NCBI GenBank assembly: GCA_007695295.1
Contig: REEB01000053.1
Coordinates: 1 to 34,709 of the forward strand
Direction: 5' to 3'
DNA length: 34,709 nt
From: Puniceicoccaceae bacterium
GTDB taxonomy: Bacteria; Verrucomicrobiota; Verrucomicrobiia; Opitutales; Opitutaceae
The first letter of the stretch is position 1; each line of letters begins with the position of its first letter. This document shows, in pieces, positions 24,806 through 33,521 of this stretch. The notes below the pieces were generated by a model. The model ran no database searches and was not told where the DNA came from. It worked only from the letters and a program-made list of their open reading frames with translations. Made by a program: the position numbers and the translations under genes.

Positions 24806-24934
24806 GGGAGCTAGCTCAAAGGGGTGGGGGGCAGGGTCAACCCAGATCGGCCGCGGCAGGCTTGACGGCTCGCGCCCCGGTCGGGAAGATCACACTTGCC
24901 GCCGGTTTGCGGTGGCGCGCCCTTGCCGACCTCG

Positions 24935-27900
24935 ATGTTTTTGCGACCCCTTCCACTGCGGATACTGCTCCCGGCGCTGCTGTTTGTTTTTCTCTGCCTG
25001 GTGGTGCTGGCGGAGACCTGGCTACGAACCAAAGTGCTGCGACAGGCCCTGGTGCGGGTGGAGCAGGAACGCCATGCCTCCATGACGCAGAGCCTTCGAT
25101 TTCAGGTCGAACTGCTGGACGAGGCGGCGCGGAGCCAGGAGATCGCGACGCGCCTGCAGAGTGCGGCCCGAATGCCGGCGGTGAATTGGACCGTGGTGGC
25201 TGATTCGCGGGGTCGGATCATTTTCAGCAGCGAACCCGCCTGGGTGGGTTTGGCCCTTCCCGCCGTGGTGGAAGGCGTCGGCTTTCCCGGGCCACCCTGG
25301 GCTGCTCCGAGCCGTGAGGTGGCGATGCTGGAAACGAACCAAGGCCGGCAGCGGCGGTTGCTGGCCTGGACGGAGGTCATGCTGCAGGATCCCGCCGGGG
25401 AGAGCCGGATGATCCTGGTGGTGGAGCGCAGCCTGGAGCCTCTGATGGCCGCGATCGAGGAGGGCACCCGCATGTTGAACCTCGCCCTCATCGGCGGCAG
25501 CGCGGGCCTGGCGATACTCTTTGGCCTCCTCTGTCACTTCCTCATCTCGCGGCGGATGGGGAAACTGGCCGCCGCGGCGGAAGCGTTTTCGGTCGGGCTG
25601 GAGCCGGGCTTGCCGGAGCGGAGCGGGCGCGACGAGATTGATCATGCCTCCGAGGCCATCCGCCGGATGCTTGAACTGATCAACCGGCAGACCGCCCGTT
25701 TGGCCGACTACGAAACGCTGTTCAAAATCATCGCGCGCAACCTGCCGGGCGGAGACCTGTTCATCATCGACCGCGACCTGCGCTTTGTGCTCGCGGACGG
25801 CACCACCATGCGCCGGCACGGGTTCAAACCGGAGAGCTTCGCGGGCAAGTCGATTTACGAAGTGGATTTTGGCGAGTCCCGGGATGCATTGATCAAGCTC
25901 TACCAAGAAACGGCTGCGGGCAGTGAATCCCAACTTGAGCTGATCCATGGAGGGGAGCACTTCCTGATCCGCAGCGTTCCCCTCCGGCTCGAACAGGAGG
26001 GTCGGCTGGCGGCCGTCCTCTTGTCGCAGAACATCACGACCCTGAAGCGGGCCCAGGAGACCTTGGAGGAGTCCGGTCGGGCCTACCGGCAGCTCTTCGA
26101 GAAGAATCCTTCCCCGATGTTTGTCTACGATGTGGAGACGCTGCGCTTTCTCGAGGCCAACGAAGCCGCCATCCGGGACTACGGATGGAGCCGGGAGGAG
26201 TTTCTCGGGCTGACCATCCGCGATATCCGCCCGCCCGAGGATGTGCCCAAGCTAATGGAAACAATCGCTGCGCAGAGGAATGAGCTGCGCCGGTTCGGGG
26301 TCTGGCGGCACTGCCGCAAAGATGGCTCGATGCTCCACGTCGAAGTGGCCTCCCACGGGATTGACTTTCGCGGTCGGGCGGCCCGGCTGGTTCAGGTCTT
26401 CGACGTGACCGAACGAGTCCATGCCGAGCAAGCCCTCGCGGCCAGCCGCGACCAGCTCAAGGAAATGCTCGAAAGCATGAGCCTGGTGGTGGTGATGGTG
26501 GACACCGAAGGCAGGATCACCTACTGCAATCCCTGCTTTTGCGAAACCACCGGCTGGACCAAGGACGAGTTGCTGGGCTGCGACTACCTGGAGCGCTTCA
26601 TCCCCGCGGAGCTGCGCGCGACCATGGACCAGGCTTTCCGTGAAGGGATGGTGTCGGGTGCCTTCCCGCGCCGCTTCCAGAACCCCATCCTGCACCGGGA
26701 CGGCCGCCCGATCGAAGTTGCTTGGAGCAACTCGCCGATCTTCAACGACGAGGGTGCCATTGTCGGCCTCGCCTGCATCGGCGAGGACATCAGCCCGCGC
26801 CTCGAAGCGGAAAGGAAACGGGAAGAGGCGGCGAAGCAGCGCGACGAACTGCTGCGCCACTACCAGATCCAGTTCACTTCCATGCCGCTCGGCTGCCTGA
26901 TCAGCGATACCACAATGCGAGTGCAGGACTGCAACCCGCAGTTCGAGCGGATCTTTGGCTACAGTCTCGAAGAACTCAATGGCCGTGACATCATTGAAAT
27001 CATCGTCCCCAAGGACCTGCGGGAGGAGGTGCGCGACGTGGTGGACAACGCGCTCAAACACTTGTCCACCGTCACCAAAGTCAACCTCAACCGGACGAGG
27101 GACGGTCGTCTCATCACCTGCAAGTGGTACAACACCATGCTGACCGACGAGCACGGCGAAGGCATCGGCATGATTTCCATGGTCGAGGATATCTCCGATG
27201 AAATCGCGGCCGCAGAGCAGCTTCGCTCCCTCAACGCAGAGCTGGAGCATCGGGTTGCCGAGCGCACCGGTGAGCTGGAGGCGGCCAACCGTGAGCTGGA
27301 GTCGTTCAGTTATTCCGTCTCCCACGACCTGCGCGCACCGCTGCGCGGCATTGATGGTTTTGCCCGCATCTTGCGCGAGGAGGCGGGAGACCGCCTGGAT
27401 GCCTCCGCCAACGAATTGTTGGACCGGATCACGACCAACGTTGCCCGCATGGGGCGATTGATCGACGACCTCCTGGCCTTTTCCCGGCTGGCCCGGAGCA
27501 CGCTCACCCATGTCGAAGTGCCGATGGAAGCGGTGGTGCGGGAGTGCCTGCAGGAGCAGGCCAGTGGCGCAACCCTGGACCGGGTGGAACTGGTCATGGA
27601 CGAGCTGCCCCCGGCGCGGTGCGATCCCGCCATGGTCCGGGTGGTCTGGAACAACCTCCTCTCCAACGCCCTGAAATTTTCCCGGACCCGCCCGGTCATC
27701 CGGATCCGAATCACCGGCGAGGTGGAAGGCAGGATGGTGCGCTACACCATCGCCGACAATGGCGTCGGCTTCGACATGAGGTATGCGCACAAGCTCTTCC
27801 AAGTCTTCCAGCGCCTCCACGGCCCGCGTGATTACGAGGGCACCGGAGTCGGACTTGCCCTCGTGCAACGCGTGGTCCACCGCCACGGCGGCCAAGTGCG

Positions 27901-27988
27901 TGCTTCCGCCGAGATCGACAAAGGGGCCACCTTTTCCTTCACTCTGCCGCTGGCCGCCAACGCCCATTCACATGACCCCTCTGAATGA
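24935..27988 (+). CDS. Membrane-bound multi-PAS sensor histidine kinase
   Basis: Sensor kinase of 1017 residues from ATG 24935. Helix 1 at about 4-28 (LRILLPALLFVFLCLVVLAE) and helix 2 at about 180-204 flank a periplasmic domain of about 150 residues. A HAMP-like linker follows, then four PAS domains at about 260-370, 385-500, 505-625 and 640-755 (clear ones contain FEKNPSPMFVYDVE, ESMSLVVVMVDTEGRITYCN and FTSMPLGCLISDTTMRVQDC). A coiled coil leads to the phytochrome-type H-box SYSVSHDLRAPLRGIDGF with His797, then N-box NNLLSNALKFS, G1 DNGVGFD, F-box KLFQVFQRLH and G2 GTGVGLALV. All catalytic motifs are intact. An upstream TTG at 24896 would add 13 residues. The response regulator gene overlaps its 3' end. 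The signal is unknown. Confidence 0.93.
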   Translation: MFLRPLPLRILLPALLFVFLCLVVLAETWLRTKVLRQALVRVEQERHASMTQSLRFQVELLDEAARSQEIATRLQSAARMPAVNWTVVADSRGRIIFSSEPAWVGLALPAVVEGVGFPGPPWAAPSREVAMLETNQGRQRRLLAWTEVMLQDPAGESRMILVVERSLEPLMAAIEEGTRMLNLALIGGSAGLAILFGLLCHFLISRRMGKLAAAAEAFSVGLEPGLPERSGRDEIDHASEAIRRMLELINRQTARLADYETLFKIIARNLPGGDLFIIDRDLRFVLADGTTMRRHGFKPESFAGKSIYEVDFGESRDALIKLYQETAAGSESQLELIHGGEHFLIRSVPLRLEQEGRLAAVLLSQNITTLKRAQETLEESGRAYRQLFEKNPSPMFVYDVETLRFLEANEAAIRDYGWSREEFLGLTIRDIRPPEDVPKLMETIAAQRNELRRFGVWRHCRKDGSMLHVEVASHGIDFRGRAARLVQVFDVTERVHAEQALAASRDQLKEMLESMSLVVVMVDTEGRITYCNPCFCETTGWTKDELLGCDYLERFIPAELRATMDQAFREGMVSGAFPRRFQNPILHRDGRPIEVAWSNSPIFNDEGAIVGLACIGEDISPRLEAERKREEAAKQRDELLRHYQIQFTSMPLGCLISDTTMRVQDCNPQFERIFGYSLEELNGRDIIEIIVPKDLREEVRDVVDNALKHLSTVTKVNLNRTRDGRLITCKWYNTMLTDEHGEGIGMISMVEDISDEIAAAEQLRSLNAELEHRVAERTGELEAANRELESFSYSVSHDLRAPLRGIDGFARILREEAGDRLDASANELLDRITTNVARMGRLIDDLLAFSRLARSTLTHVEVPMEAVVRECLQEQASGATLDRVELVMDELPPARCDPAMVRVVWNNLLSNALKFSRTRPVIRIRITGEVEGRMVRYTIADNGVGFDMRYAHKLFQVFQRLHGPRDYEGTGVGLALVQRVVHRHGGQVRASAEIDKGATFSFTLPLAANAHSHDPSE

Positions 27989-28412
27989 CTCTTCCCTGGT
28001 CGACATCCTCTTGGTGGAGGACAACCCCGACGACATCGAGCTCACCCTGCGGGCGCTCTCCAGGCACAACCTCGCCAATCGCATCCAGGTGATCGAAGAC
28101 GGCGAGACCGCCCTGGCCGTGCTGCGGCAGCGGGTCGAGCGGGTCGAGCCCATGCCACGGGTGGTCCTGCTGGACTTGAAGCTGCCCAAGGTCAGCGGCC
28201 TGGAAGTGCTCCGCCAGCTCAAGGAGAGCGAAACCACCCGGGGTGTGCCGGTGGTGGTGCTGGCGTCTTCCCGGGAGGACAGCGACCTCCGGGAGGCTTA
28301 CCGGCTGGGGGTGAACAGCTACATCGTGAAGCCGGTGGAGTTCGTCAAGTTTGCCCGGGCCGTCAGCGAGCTGGGTTATTATTGGGTCCTGCTCAACGAG
28401 TTGCCGACCTGA
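27972..28412 (+). CDS. Single-domain response regulator (CheY/Rcp1-like)
   Basis: Receiver-only response regulator, 146 residues. Acidic pocket Glu16-Asp17 (ILLVEDNPDD), phosphoacceptor Asp68 (VVLLDLKLPKVSG), Ser99 (VVVLASSRE) and Lys120 (NSYIVKPVEF) are present. Conserved EDNPDD and the C-terminal VKFARAVSELGYYWVLLNELP place it with the Rcp1-type regulators that partner kinases having the HDLRAPLR H-box, as the kinase here does. It has no output domain, so it must act by protein contact or in a phosphorelay. ATG 27972 lies within the kinase gene, giving a 17-base overlap and tight coupling. A small in-frame repeat (RVERVE) sits at residues 54-59. Confidence 0.93.
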   Translation: MTPLNDSSLVDILLVEDNPDDIELTLRALSRHNLANRIQVIEDGETALAVLRQRVERVEPMPRVVLLDLKLPKVSGLEVLRQLKESETTRGVPVVVLASSREDSDLREAYRLGVNSYIVKPVEFVKFARAVSELGYYWVLLNELPT

Positions 28413-28494
28413 ACCCGCCCCCGTTTCCCCTCACCTCCTCAAATCGGGGCATCGGCTTGCGGCCGGGCTCGCGCCGGCAAATGCTGCCGCCGAC

Positions 28495-28998
28495 ATGACG
28501 ACCGCCTCTCCCCGTCCCCGCATCAGCCAGATCGCCGCTCTCGGCCGCAGGCGCATCATTGGCTCCAACGGAGCCCTGCCTTGGTCCATCCCCGAGGACT
28601 GGAGCTACTTTCTCGATACCATTCGCGGGCATCCCGTCGTCATGGGGCGCAAGACCTACCAGTGCCTCGAGGAAAAACTGCCCGTGCCCTGGCAGGGCGT
28701 GATCACCCGCAGCCCCGGCTTCACCGCCCCGGACGCGGAGGTGTTCGCCACCCCGGAGCAGGCCCTGGAGGCCGCCCGGGCGCGGGCGTCCGACGAGATT
28801 TTCATCCTCGGGGGAGGGGAAATCTATGCCCGAACCCTCGACCTGAGCGACCGTCTCTACCTCACCCTGATCGACGCCGACTACCCGGGGGACACCGTTT
28901 TTCCCGACTGGAGTGGATTCGGCGCCATCACCTCCCGCCGTGCCGGCCGGACCCACCGGCCGCCTCTGGAATTCCTGGTCGTGGACCGCACCGCCTGA
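28495..28998 (+). CDS. folA: Dihydrofolate reductase
   Basis: NADPH-dependent reduction of dihydrofolate to tetrahydrofolate, in the cytoplasm. The protein has 167 residues, the usual size. The core is recognisable: QIAALGRRRIIGSNGALPWS (residues about 12-31), PEDWSYF with the acidic active-site residue, HPVVMGRKTYQCL, GVITRSPGF, IFILGGGEIYART (cofactor-binding GG) and LYLTLIDADYPGDTVFPDW. The open frame begins further upstream, but ATG 28495 lies just before the conserved start. It overlaps the next gene by one base (TGATG). No thymidylate synthase gene is in the window, although the two often sit together. Confidence 0.93.
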   Translation: MTTASPRPRISQIAALGRRRIIGSNGALPWSIPEDWSYFLDTIRGHPVVMGRKTYQCLEEKLPVPWQGVITRSPGFTAPDAEVFATPEQALEAARARASDEIFILGGGEIYARTLDLSDRLYLTLIDADYPGDTVFPDWSGFGAITSRRAGRTHRPPLEFLVVDRTA

Positions 28999-29636
28999 TG
29001 ACAACACAACTCCATGTTTTTAATGCCGGCTACATCGGCACCAACGCCTACCTGCTGGCCGATCCCTCGCGGAAAGAAGCCCTGCTCATCGATGCCCCCC
29101 ATGAGGTCTGGGAGGACGTCGCTCCCCTCCTGGAAAAACTGGGTTGCCGCCTGGTGGCGCTCTGGTTGACCCACGGCCACTGGGATCACACCGGCGACGC
29201 CGCCCGCATCCAGTCCGACGGTGTGCCGGTGGCCGCCCACGAAGCCGACCGCATCCTCATCGAGACGCCCGAAATCATGGCGCCGTTGACGCCCCCTGAG
29301 GTGAGCCTGCGGCCCGCGCGGATCGACCAAGTGCTTGAGGACGGGCAGGAGCTGGACATCCTGGGGATGAAGGCCGAAGTCCGCCATGTGCCCGGGCACT
29401 GCCCCGGCAATGTGCTGTTCCACTTTCCCACCCTTGGGGCGGCCTTTGTCGGGGATGCCATTTTCGCCGGCAGCATCGGCCGCTACGATTTGCCCGGGGG
29501 CAACTTCGCCGTGCTCGAGCAATCCATCCGCAGCCGCATCTACACCCTGCCGCCGGAGACCAAACTCCTGCCCGGTCACGGACCCGCCACCACCGTGGAG
29601 GCGGAACGAAAGGGAAATCCCTTTGTCCGCGACTGA
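28998..29636 (+). CDS. MBL-fold metallo-hydrolase (glyoxalase II-like)
   Basis: Metal-dependent hydrolase, 212 residues. The metallo-beta-lactamase motif THGHWDHTGD supplies His59, His61, Asp63 and His64. Further ligands appear in HVPGHCPGNVLFHF, FVGDAIFAGSIGRYDLPGG and LLPGHGPATTVEAERKGNPF, which are the standard glyoxalase-II-like landmarks (GHTPG-like, GD, GHG). Size and layout fit the YcbL/GloB-like subgroup, which hydrolyses thioesters; the substrate is not provable from sequence. It starts in the stop codon of the dihydrofolate reductase gene, so the two are translated together although their functions are not obviously linked. Confidence 0.9.
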   Translation: MTTQLHVFNAGYIGTNAYLLADPSRKEALLIDAPHEVWEDVAPLLEKLGCRLVALWLTHGHWDHTGDAARIQSDGVPVAAHEADRILIETPEIMAPLTPPEVSLRPARIDQVLEDGQELDILGMKAEVRHVPGHCPGNVLFHFPTLGAAFVGDAIFAGSIGRYDLPGGNFAVLEQSIRSRIYTLPPETKLLPGHGPATTVEAERKGNPFVRD

Positions 29637-29756
29637 GGCAAATGCCTCTCAATCCCGCCCGGTTGCCATTGACGGAGCCGGTTTTCCGGTGCGATGGTAA
29701 CCGCATCCACGGGTCTTGCCGCCTTGAGTTCCACGTCGTTTCCAGAAGTTCCCCGC

Positions 29757-31673
29757 ATGCCGCTTTCACCTCTTCGACCGCCCCGAGCGGTCTGCATTGT
29801 CGTCCTCGGACTGATTGTTTCCCTCCTGGCGGGCTGCCAACACTCTCCCCGGGAGGAGTCCGCCAAAGCCCCCGCCCCGCCTCCGCCGCCCCTGCCACGC
29901 GTTAGCGCGCTCTACGAGGAGGAACTCCGGCAGGTCCTCAATCTGGCCCGCGCGGGCGATTGGGATGAAGCCATCACCCAAGCCGGCTCGCTCTACGTCC
30001 TGGAGCCGCAGGACCCCACCATTCAGCGCGTCTACAACTGGGTCCTCTCCGAAAGCGAGCGGCGTCAGGAAAAGGCCCTGGAAGCGGAAATACGCGACAT
30101 CGAAGCGCGCGACTCCCGTTTCAATCCCACCTTGGGGAGCATCTTTTTCGATCCGCGCTCCCGGGGGCTGCCCCTCTCCAACCGGCTTCGCAATGTTCTC
30201 GACGAGATCGACCGCACCCCGCTCATCCCGGACAGCTATGGCCGGGTCATCGAGCAGCAGGGCCGCCTCCACGACTGGCGGGAGCGCCGCGGGCGGATGG
30301 AGGAAATCCTCGAGCAGCCCGTCACCGTGCAGCTCGACGATGTCACCCTCGAGTCGATCATTTTCAACATCGGCCGCTCCGAAGGCATCAACTTTGTGGC
30401 CGACCGCGCCATGCCGGCTTTCCAGCAGCGCCTCAGCATCAATCTGCAGGATGTTCCCATGCGGGAGTTTCTCGACTACGTTTCCCGCAATATGAACGTG
30501 TATTTTCAGATTGGTGACAACCTCGTCTGGGTGGTCGATTCTCAGGAGAAGAAACAGCTCTTCGAAGAGACCCGCTTTTACCGCCTCCGCCAGGGCTTTG
30601 TCATGCCGGCCCAGTTCGGCGCCTCCGAGGCGACTCAGGTCACCACCCGAGAACGCGACCGCGAGACCGTCACCCGGACCGAAAAAATCGAGCAGTTCGT
30701 GCGGGACGGCGCCCCCGATGAGCCCACCATCGAAGCCGCCATCAAGCAGTTCTTCACCGGCTCCAGCTACATGATCGACTATGAGCGCAACCTCATCGTC
30801 GCCCGCGGCACCCGCGACCAACTCCGGGTGCTGGAGCAAATCATCGAGGAATTCGATCAGCCGGTCCAGCAAGTCTTGATCGAAGCCCGCTTCATCACCG
30901 TGACCGAGGCCGCCTTTCTCCAGCTCGGGGTAAGCTGGGAGACCGGCCGCGATCCGCTGGCCCAGCAGCGTTCGCCGATCGACTTCACCGGCTTCGGCAC
31001 CAACGTCGGCCTCGGCCTCGAGGAGACCTTCACCCGCGTCTTCGGCCGTGAAAACCTCTCCGCCACCCTCACCGCCCTCGAGCAGACCGGGGAGAGCCAG
31101 ACCTTGAGCGCACCCCGCCTCACCGTGATCAACAACCGCCCGGCCCGGATCAGCGACGGCAAAACCCAGTTCTACTATGAGGAATACCAGGTCTCCCAGA
31201 CCATTCTCGAGCGCCGCTCCAGCTCCACGCTGGTGCCGAAAGGCCGGCCGACCAAACTGACATCCGGGGTTTCACTCGACGTTCTCGCCAGCATCGGCGG
31301 CGACGGCGAGAGCATCATGCTGGCGCTCAACCCGCGGGTCAGCCAGGATGTGCAGCTCGTCACTTTCGCCACCGTGAGCGACCGCGACGAGGATGGCCGG
31401 CTGGTCAGCTCCTTCGACATCCGGCTGCCGGAATCGCGCGACCAGGAACTCTCCACCCGTGTGGTGGTGCGCTCCGGTGAAACCGTGGTCATGGGCGGGG
31501 TGGTCGAACGCGAGCAGAGCACCTTCACCGAAGCCGTGCCCATCCTCGGAAACATCCCCATCCTCGGCGCCGCTTTCCGAAAAAAGACCGAATTCGACCA
31601 ACCCCGCTATCTGCTCATCTTTGTCACCGCCACGCTGCTCTCCGAGAGGGGAGAGTTCATCGTCCGCAACTGA
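29757..31673 (+). CDS. Secretin of a type II secretion/type IV pilus-like system (GspD/PilQ family)
   Basis: Outer-membrane pore-forming secretin, 638 residues. ATG 29757 gives a clean lipoprotein signal with lipobox LLAGC (Cys27); an in-frame ATG at 29694 would add 21 residues before it and is less likely. A helical repeat-like region lies at about 45-115 (LARAGDWDEAITQAGSLYVL), followed by a secretin/TonB N-terminal domain (about 190-255, VTLESIIFNIGRSEGINFVA) and an N1-like domain (about 310-370). The secretin core (about 370-625) has VLIEARFITVTEAAFLQLGV, LSAPRLTVINNRPARIS and the closing signature VPILGNIPILGAAFRKK. Lipidated secretins can assemble without a separate pilotin. It heads the secretion locus that continues to the window end. 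Confidence 0.92.
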   Translation: MPLSPLRPPRAVCIVVLGLIVSLLAGCQHSPREESAKAPAPPPPPLPRVSALYEEELRQVLNLARAGDWDEAITQAGSLYVLEPQDPTIQRVYNWVLSESERRQEKALEAEIRDIEARDSRFNPTLGSIFFDPRSRGLPLSNRLRNVLDEIDRTPLIPDSYGRVIEQQGRLHDWRERRGRMEEILEQPVTVQLDDVTLESIIFNIGRSEGINFVADRAMPAFQQRLSINLQDVPMREFLDYVSRNMNVYFQIGDNLVWVVDSQEKKQLFEETRFYRLRQGFVMPAQFGASEATQVTTRERDRETVTRTEKIEQFVRDGAPDEPTIEAAIKQFFTGSSYMIDYERNLIVARGTRDQLRVLEQIIEEFDQPVQQVLIEARFITVTEAAFLQLGVSWETGRDPLAQQRSPIDFTGFGTNVGLGLEETFTRVFGRENLSATLTALEQTGESQTLSAPRLTVINNRPARISDGKTQFYYEEYQVSQTILERRSSSTLVPKGRPTKLTSGVSLDVLASIGGDGESIMLALNPRVSQDVQLVTFATVSDRDEDGRLVSSFDIRLPESRDQELSTRVVVRSGETVVMGGVVEREQSTFTEAVPILGNIPILGAAFRKKTEFDQPRYLLIFVTATLLSERGEFIVRN

Positions 31674-31766
31674 GCGGAGCGCCCGAGCCGCCATGGTCAG
31701 GCCGTTTCCCGCTCCCCGCCCCACCGCTCCGGCCCCGCCCGGTGTCCGGGGTGCCGCCGCTTCCGC

Positions 31767-33521
31767 ATGACGGCGGCGGAACGCAAGCGTTGCGGAGCCA
31801 TCGCCACCCGGCGCATGCGCTGCCTCGCGATGGTGGCGGGCTCCCGTCATATCCGGATGCTGCTGGCGGACGGGCGGAGCGGTTTTCTCAGGATCGAGCA
31901 TGCCCTCCGCGTCGACCTCGAGGAAGAGGGGGTCATCTCGCTGGAGGAAACCCGGGCTTACCTGCGCAAAATCACGGTCGATTTCGGCGATGCCCCGGTC
32001 GCGCTGGTGTTGCCGCAGGAAAAGGTGTCCTCCCAAGTGATGGAGTTGCGGCGGCGGGACCGCCGCGGGGTGGAGGAAGCCCTTTATGAAGCGGAGGAGC
32101 GCCTCGGCTCCGACCGCGAAGAGAACCTCATTTCCCTCCACAGCCTGCAGGCCAAGAGCGGGGCCAAAAACTCCGCCTGGGTCACGGTGGTCCGCGAGGC
32201 CGCCGTGGAGGACGAACTCTACCGCCTCGGGCAGGAAGGCGGCCGGGTGGAGGCGGTGCAAACTCCGGCGGCCTGCCTCGTCAACGCCTTCCTCGCACTG
32301 TATCCGGATGAGCGCGACGCCATCCTGATCGACGTTCGCCGGACGGTGACCACGCTGGTGATCGTGCGCCAACGGCAGGCCGTGCACGCTGCTCCACTCG
32401 GGGTGGGGGAGGACGTGTTTTCGGAAGCGGTCATGGCGGATCGCGATTGTTCCTTCGAGGAGGCGGAACATTGGCGGATGGAAGCGGACCGGCTGCAGGA
32501 CTGGTCGGACACGCCTCGCCTGCAGCGGGCGGTGGCGCACTTTTCCGAAGCCTGCCGGCAGGCCTTGGCGGACTGGGCGGCGGAATCCGGCTGTCCGGAG
32601 GAAGAACTCGGTCAGGCACCCTGTTGGCTGGCCGGGGATGTGGCCTCGATGCCGGGTTTTGCCCGGGTCTTGGAGGAGGACCTGAAGCGGCCGGTCCGTC
32701 TCTGGCCCAGCCTGGAGTCGGAGGTCGGCAAAGTGCCGCTGGGCCACTATGCGGTGGCCTTGGGCGGCATTCTCGGTGTTCTCCAGCCCCGTCCGGCCTT
32801 CCGTGAAACGCTCCTGCCGCGATCCGTCCGCGATCGCATGGTCGCCCGCCGCCGGCTGCGGCTGGTCCATGCCGCCTGCCTCGGTCTGCTGGCCGCCTGT
32901 GGCCTCCTGCTGACCACGATTCTGGTTCAGCAGCACCACCATCAGCAGGATTTGAGGCGGGAGCTGCAGCGCCTGGAGGTTGCCGTCGGCCAAATCGCCG
33001 GGGTGGACCAGATGCTGGTGGAGCGTTCCCGGGCTTATTGGGAAACCCTGCCCTACATCCTGCAGCAGAAGCGCAACCGGGACTTGGTGCTGGCGTTGAA
33101 TGCGATGGCCGCGATCGGGGAGCGGGAGGATGTCTGGGTCCTTCTCCTGGCCGACCGCCGGTCCTACCTGGAGGGGGCGCCGCCGTTTCGGTCCGTGGCA
33201 GCCGGCCGGGAGCGGGAAGTCCTGCTCCTGCACAATCTGGTGGCCGCGCAGACCGGGATGGTGGCCGAGCTCGGCTTGCCCGAAACCCTCGGCGATGCCA
33301 TCACCCCCATCGGCGAGGTGGTCAGCCACCTGCGCGGCACGGAGCCGTTTTCCACCGTCGACATCATGCCCGGCAACGGTCGCCAGTTGCAGATTGATCC
33401 GGAGTTGACGGCCCGCCAGCGCATCTTCGCCCTCACGCTCGATGTCACCACTTTGGAGCCGACGGTCGCCCCGCCGAGCCCCCGCGCCCGAAACTCCACC
33501 CCTTCCCTCCGCTTTCCGTGA
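31767..33521 (+). CDS. PilM-type actin-like protein fused to a PilN-like membrane segment (GspL-like)
   Basis: Platform protein of 584 residues. Residues 1-350 look like the actin-like PilM/GspL fold: KITVDFGDAPVALVLPQEKV, LIDVRRTVTTLVIVRQRQAV (phosphate-binding-like strand-loop), HAAPLGVGEDVF and CWLAGDVASMPGFARVLEED. A membrane helix at about 366-388 (HAACLGLLAACGLLLTTIL) follows, then a coiled coil (QQHHHQQDLRRELQRLE) and a periplasmic PilN-like ferredoxin-type domain (about 440-584). In type IV pili PilM and PilN are separate; in type II secretion GspL joins such parts, so this layout is GspL-like. It precedes the PilO-like gene with an overlap (GTGA) and follows the secretin. Identification rests on fold-like motifs and context, so exact orthology is unsure. 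Confidence 0.7.
   Translation: MTAAERKRCGAIATRRMRCLAMVAGSRHIRMLLADGRSGFLRIEHALRVDLEEEGVISLEETRAYLRKITVDFGDAPVALVLPQEKVSSQVMELRRRDRRGVEEALYEAEERLGSDREENLISLHSLQAKSGAKNSAWVTVVREAAVEDELYRLGQEGGRVEAVQTPAACLVNAFLALYPDERDAILIDVRRTVTTLVIVRQRQAVHAAPLGVGEDVFSEAVMADRDCSFEEAEHWRMEADRLQDWSDTPRLQRAVAHFSEACRQALADWAAESGCPEEELGQAPCWLAGDVASMPGFARVLEEDLKRPVRLWPSLESEVGKVPLGHYAVALGGILGVLQPRPAFRETLLPRSVRDRMVARRRLRLVHAACLGLLAACGLLLTTILVQQHHHQQDLRRELQRLEVAVGQIAGVDQMLVERSRAYWETLPYILQQKRNRDLVLALNAMAAIGEREDVWVLLLADRRSYLEGAPPFRSVAAGREREVLLLHNLVAAQTGMVAELGLPETLGDAITPIGEVVSHLRGTEPFSTVDIMPGNGRQLQIDPELTARQRIFALTLDVTTLEPTVAPPSPRARNSTPSLRFP

Noticed and set aside
20903-24814. 1303-codon forward frame opposite dnaE
   Set aside because: It is the antisense shadow of dnaE; composition is Gly/Ala/Asp/Glu-rich without domains, whereas the minus strand has all polymerase motifs.
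31272-33329. 685-codon minus-strand frame opposite the secretin and PilM-type genes
   Set aside because: It spans two well-supported forward genes and the gap between them and has His/Gln/Pro/Arg-rich shadow composition.
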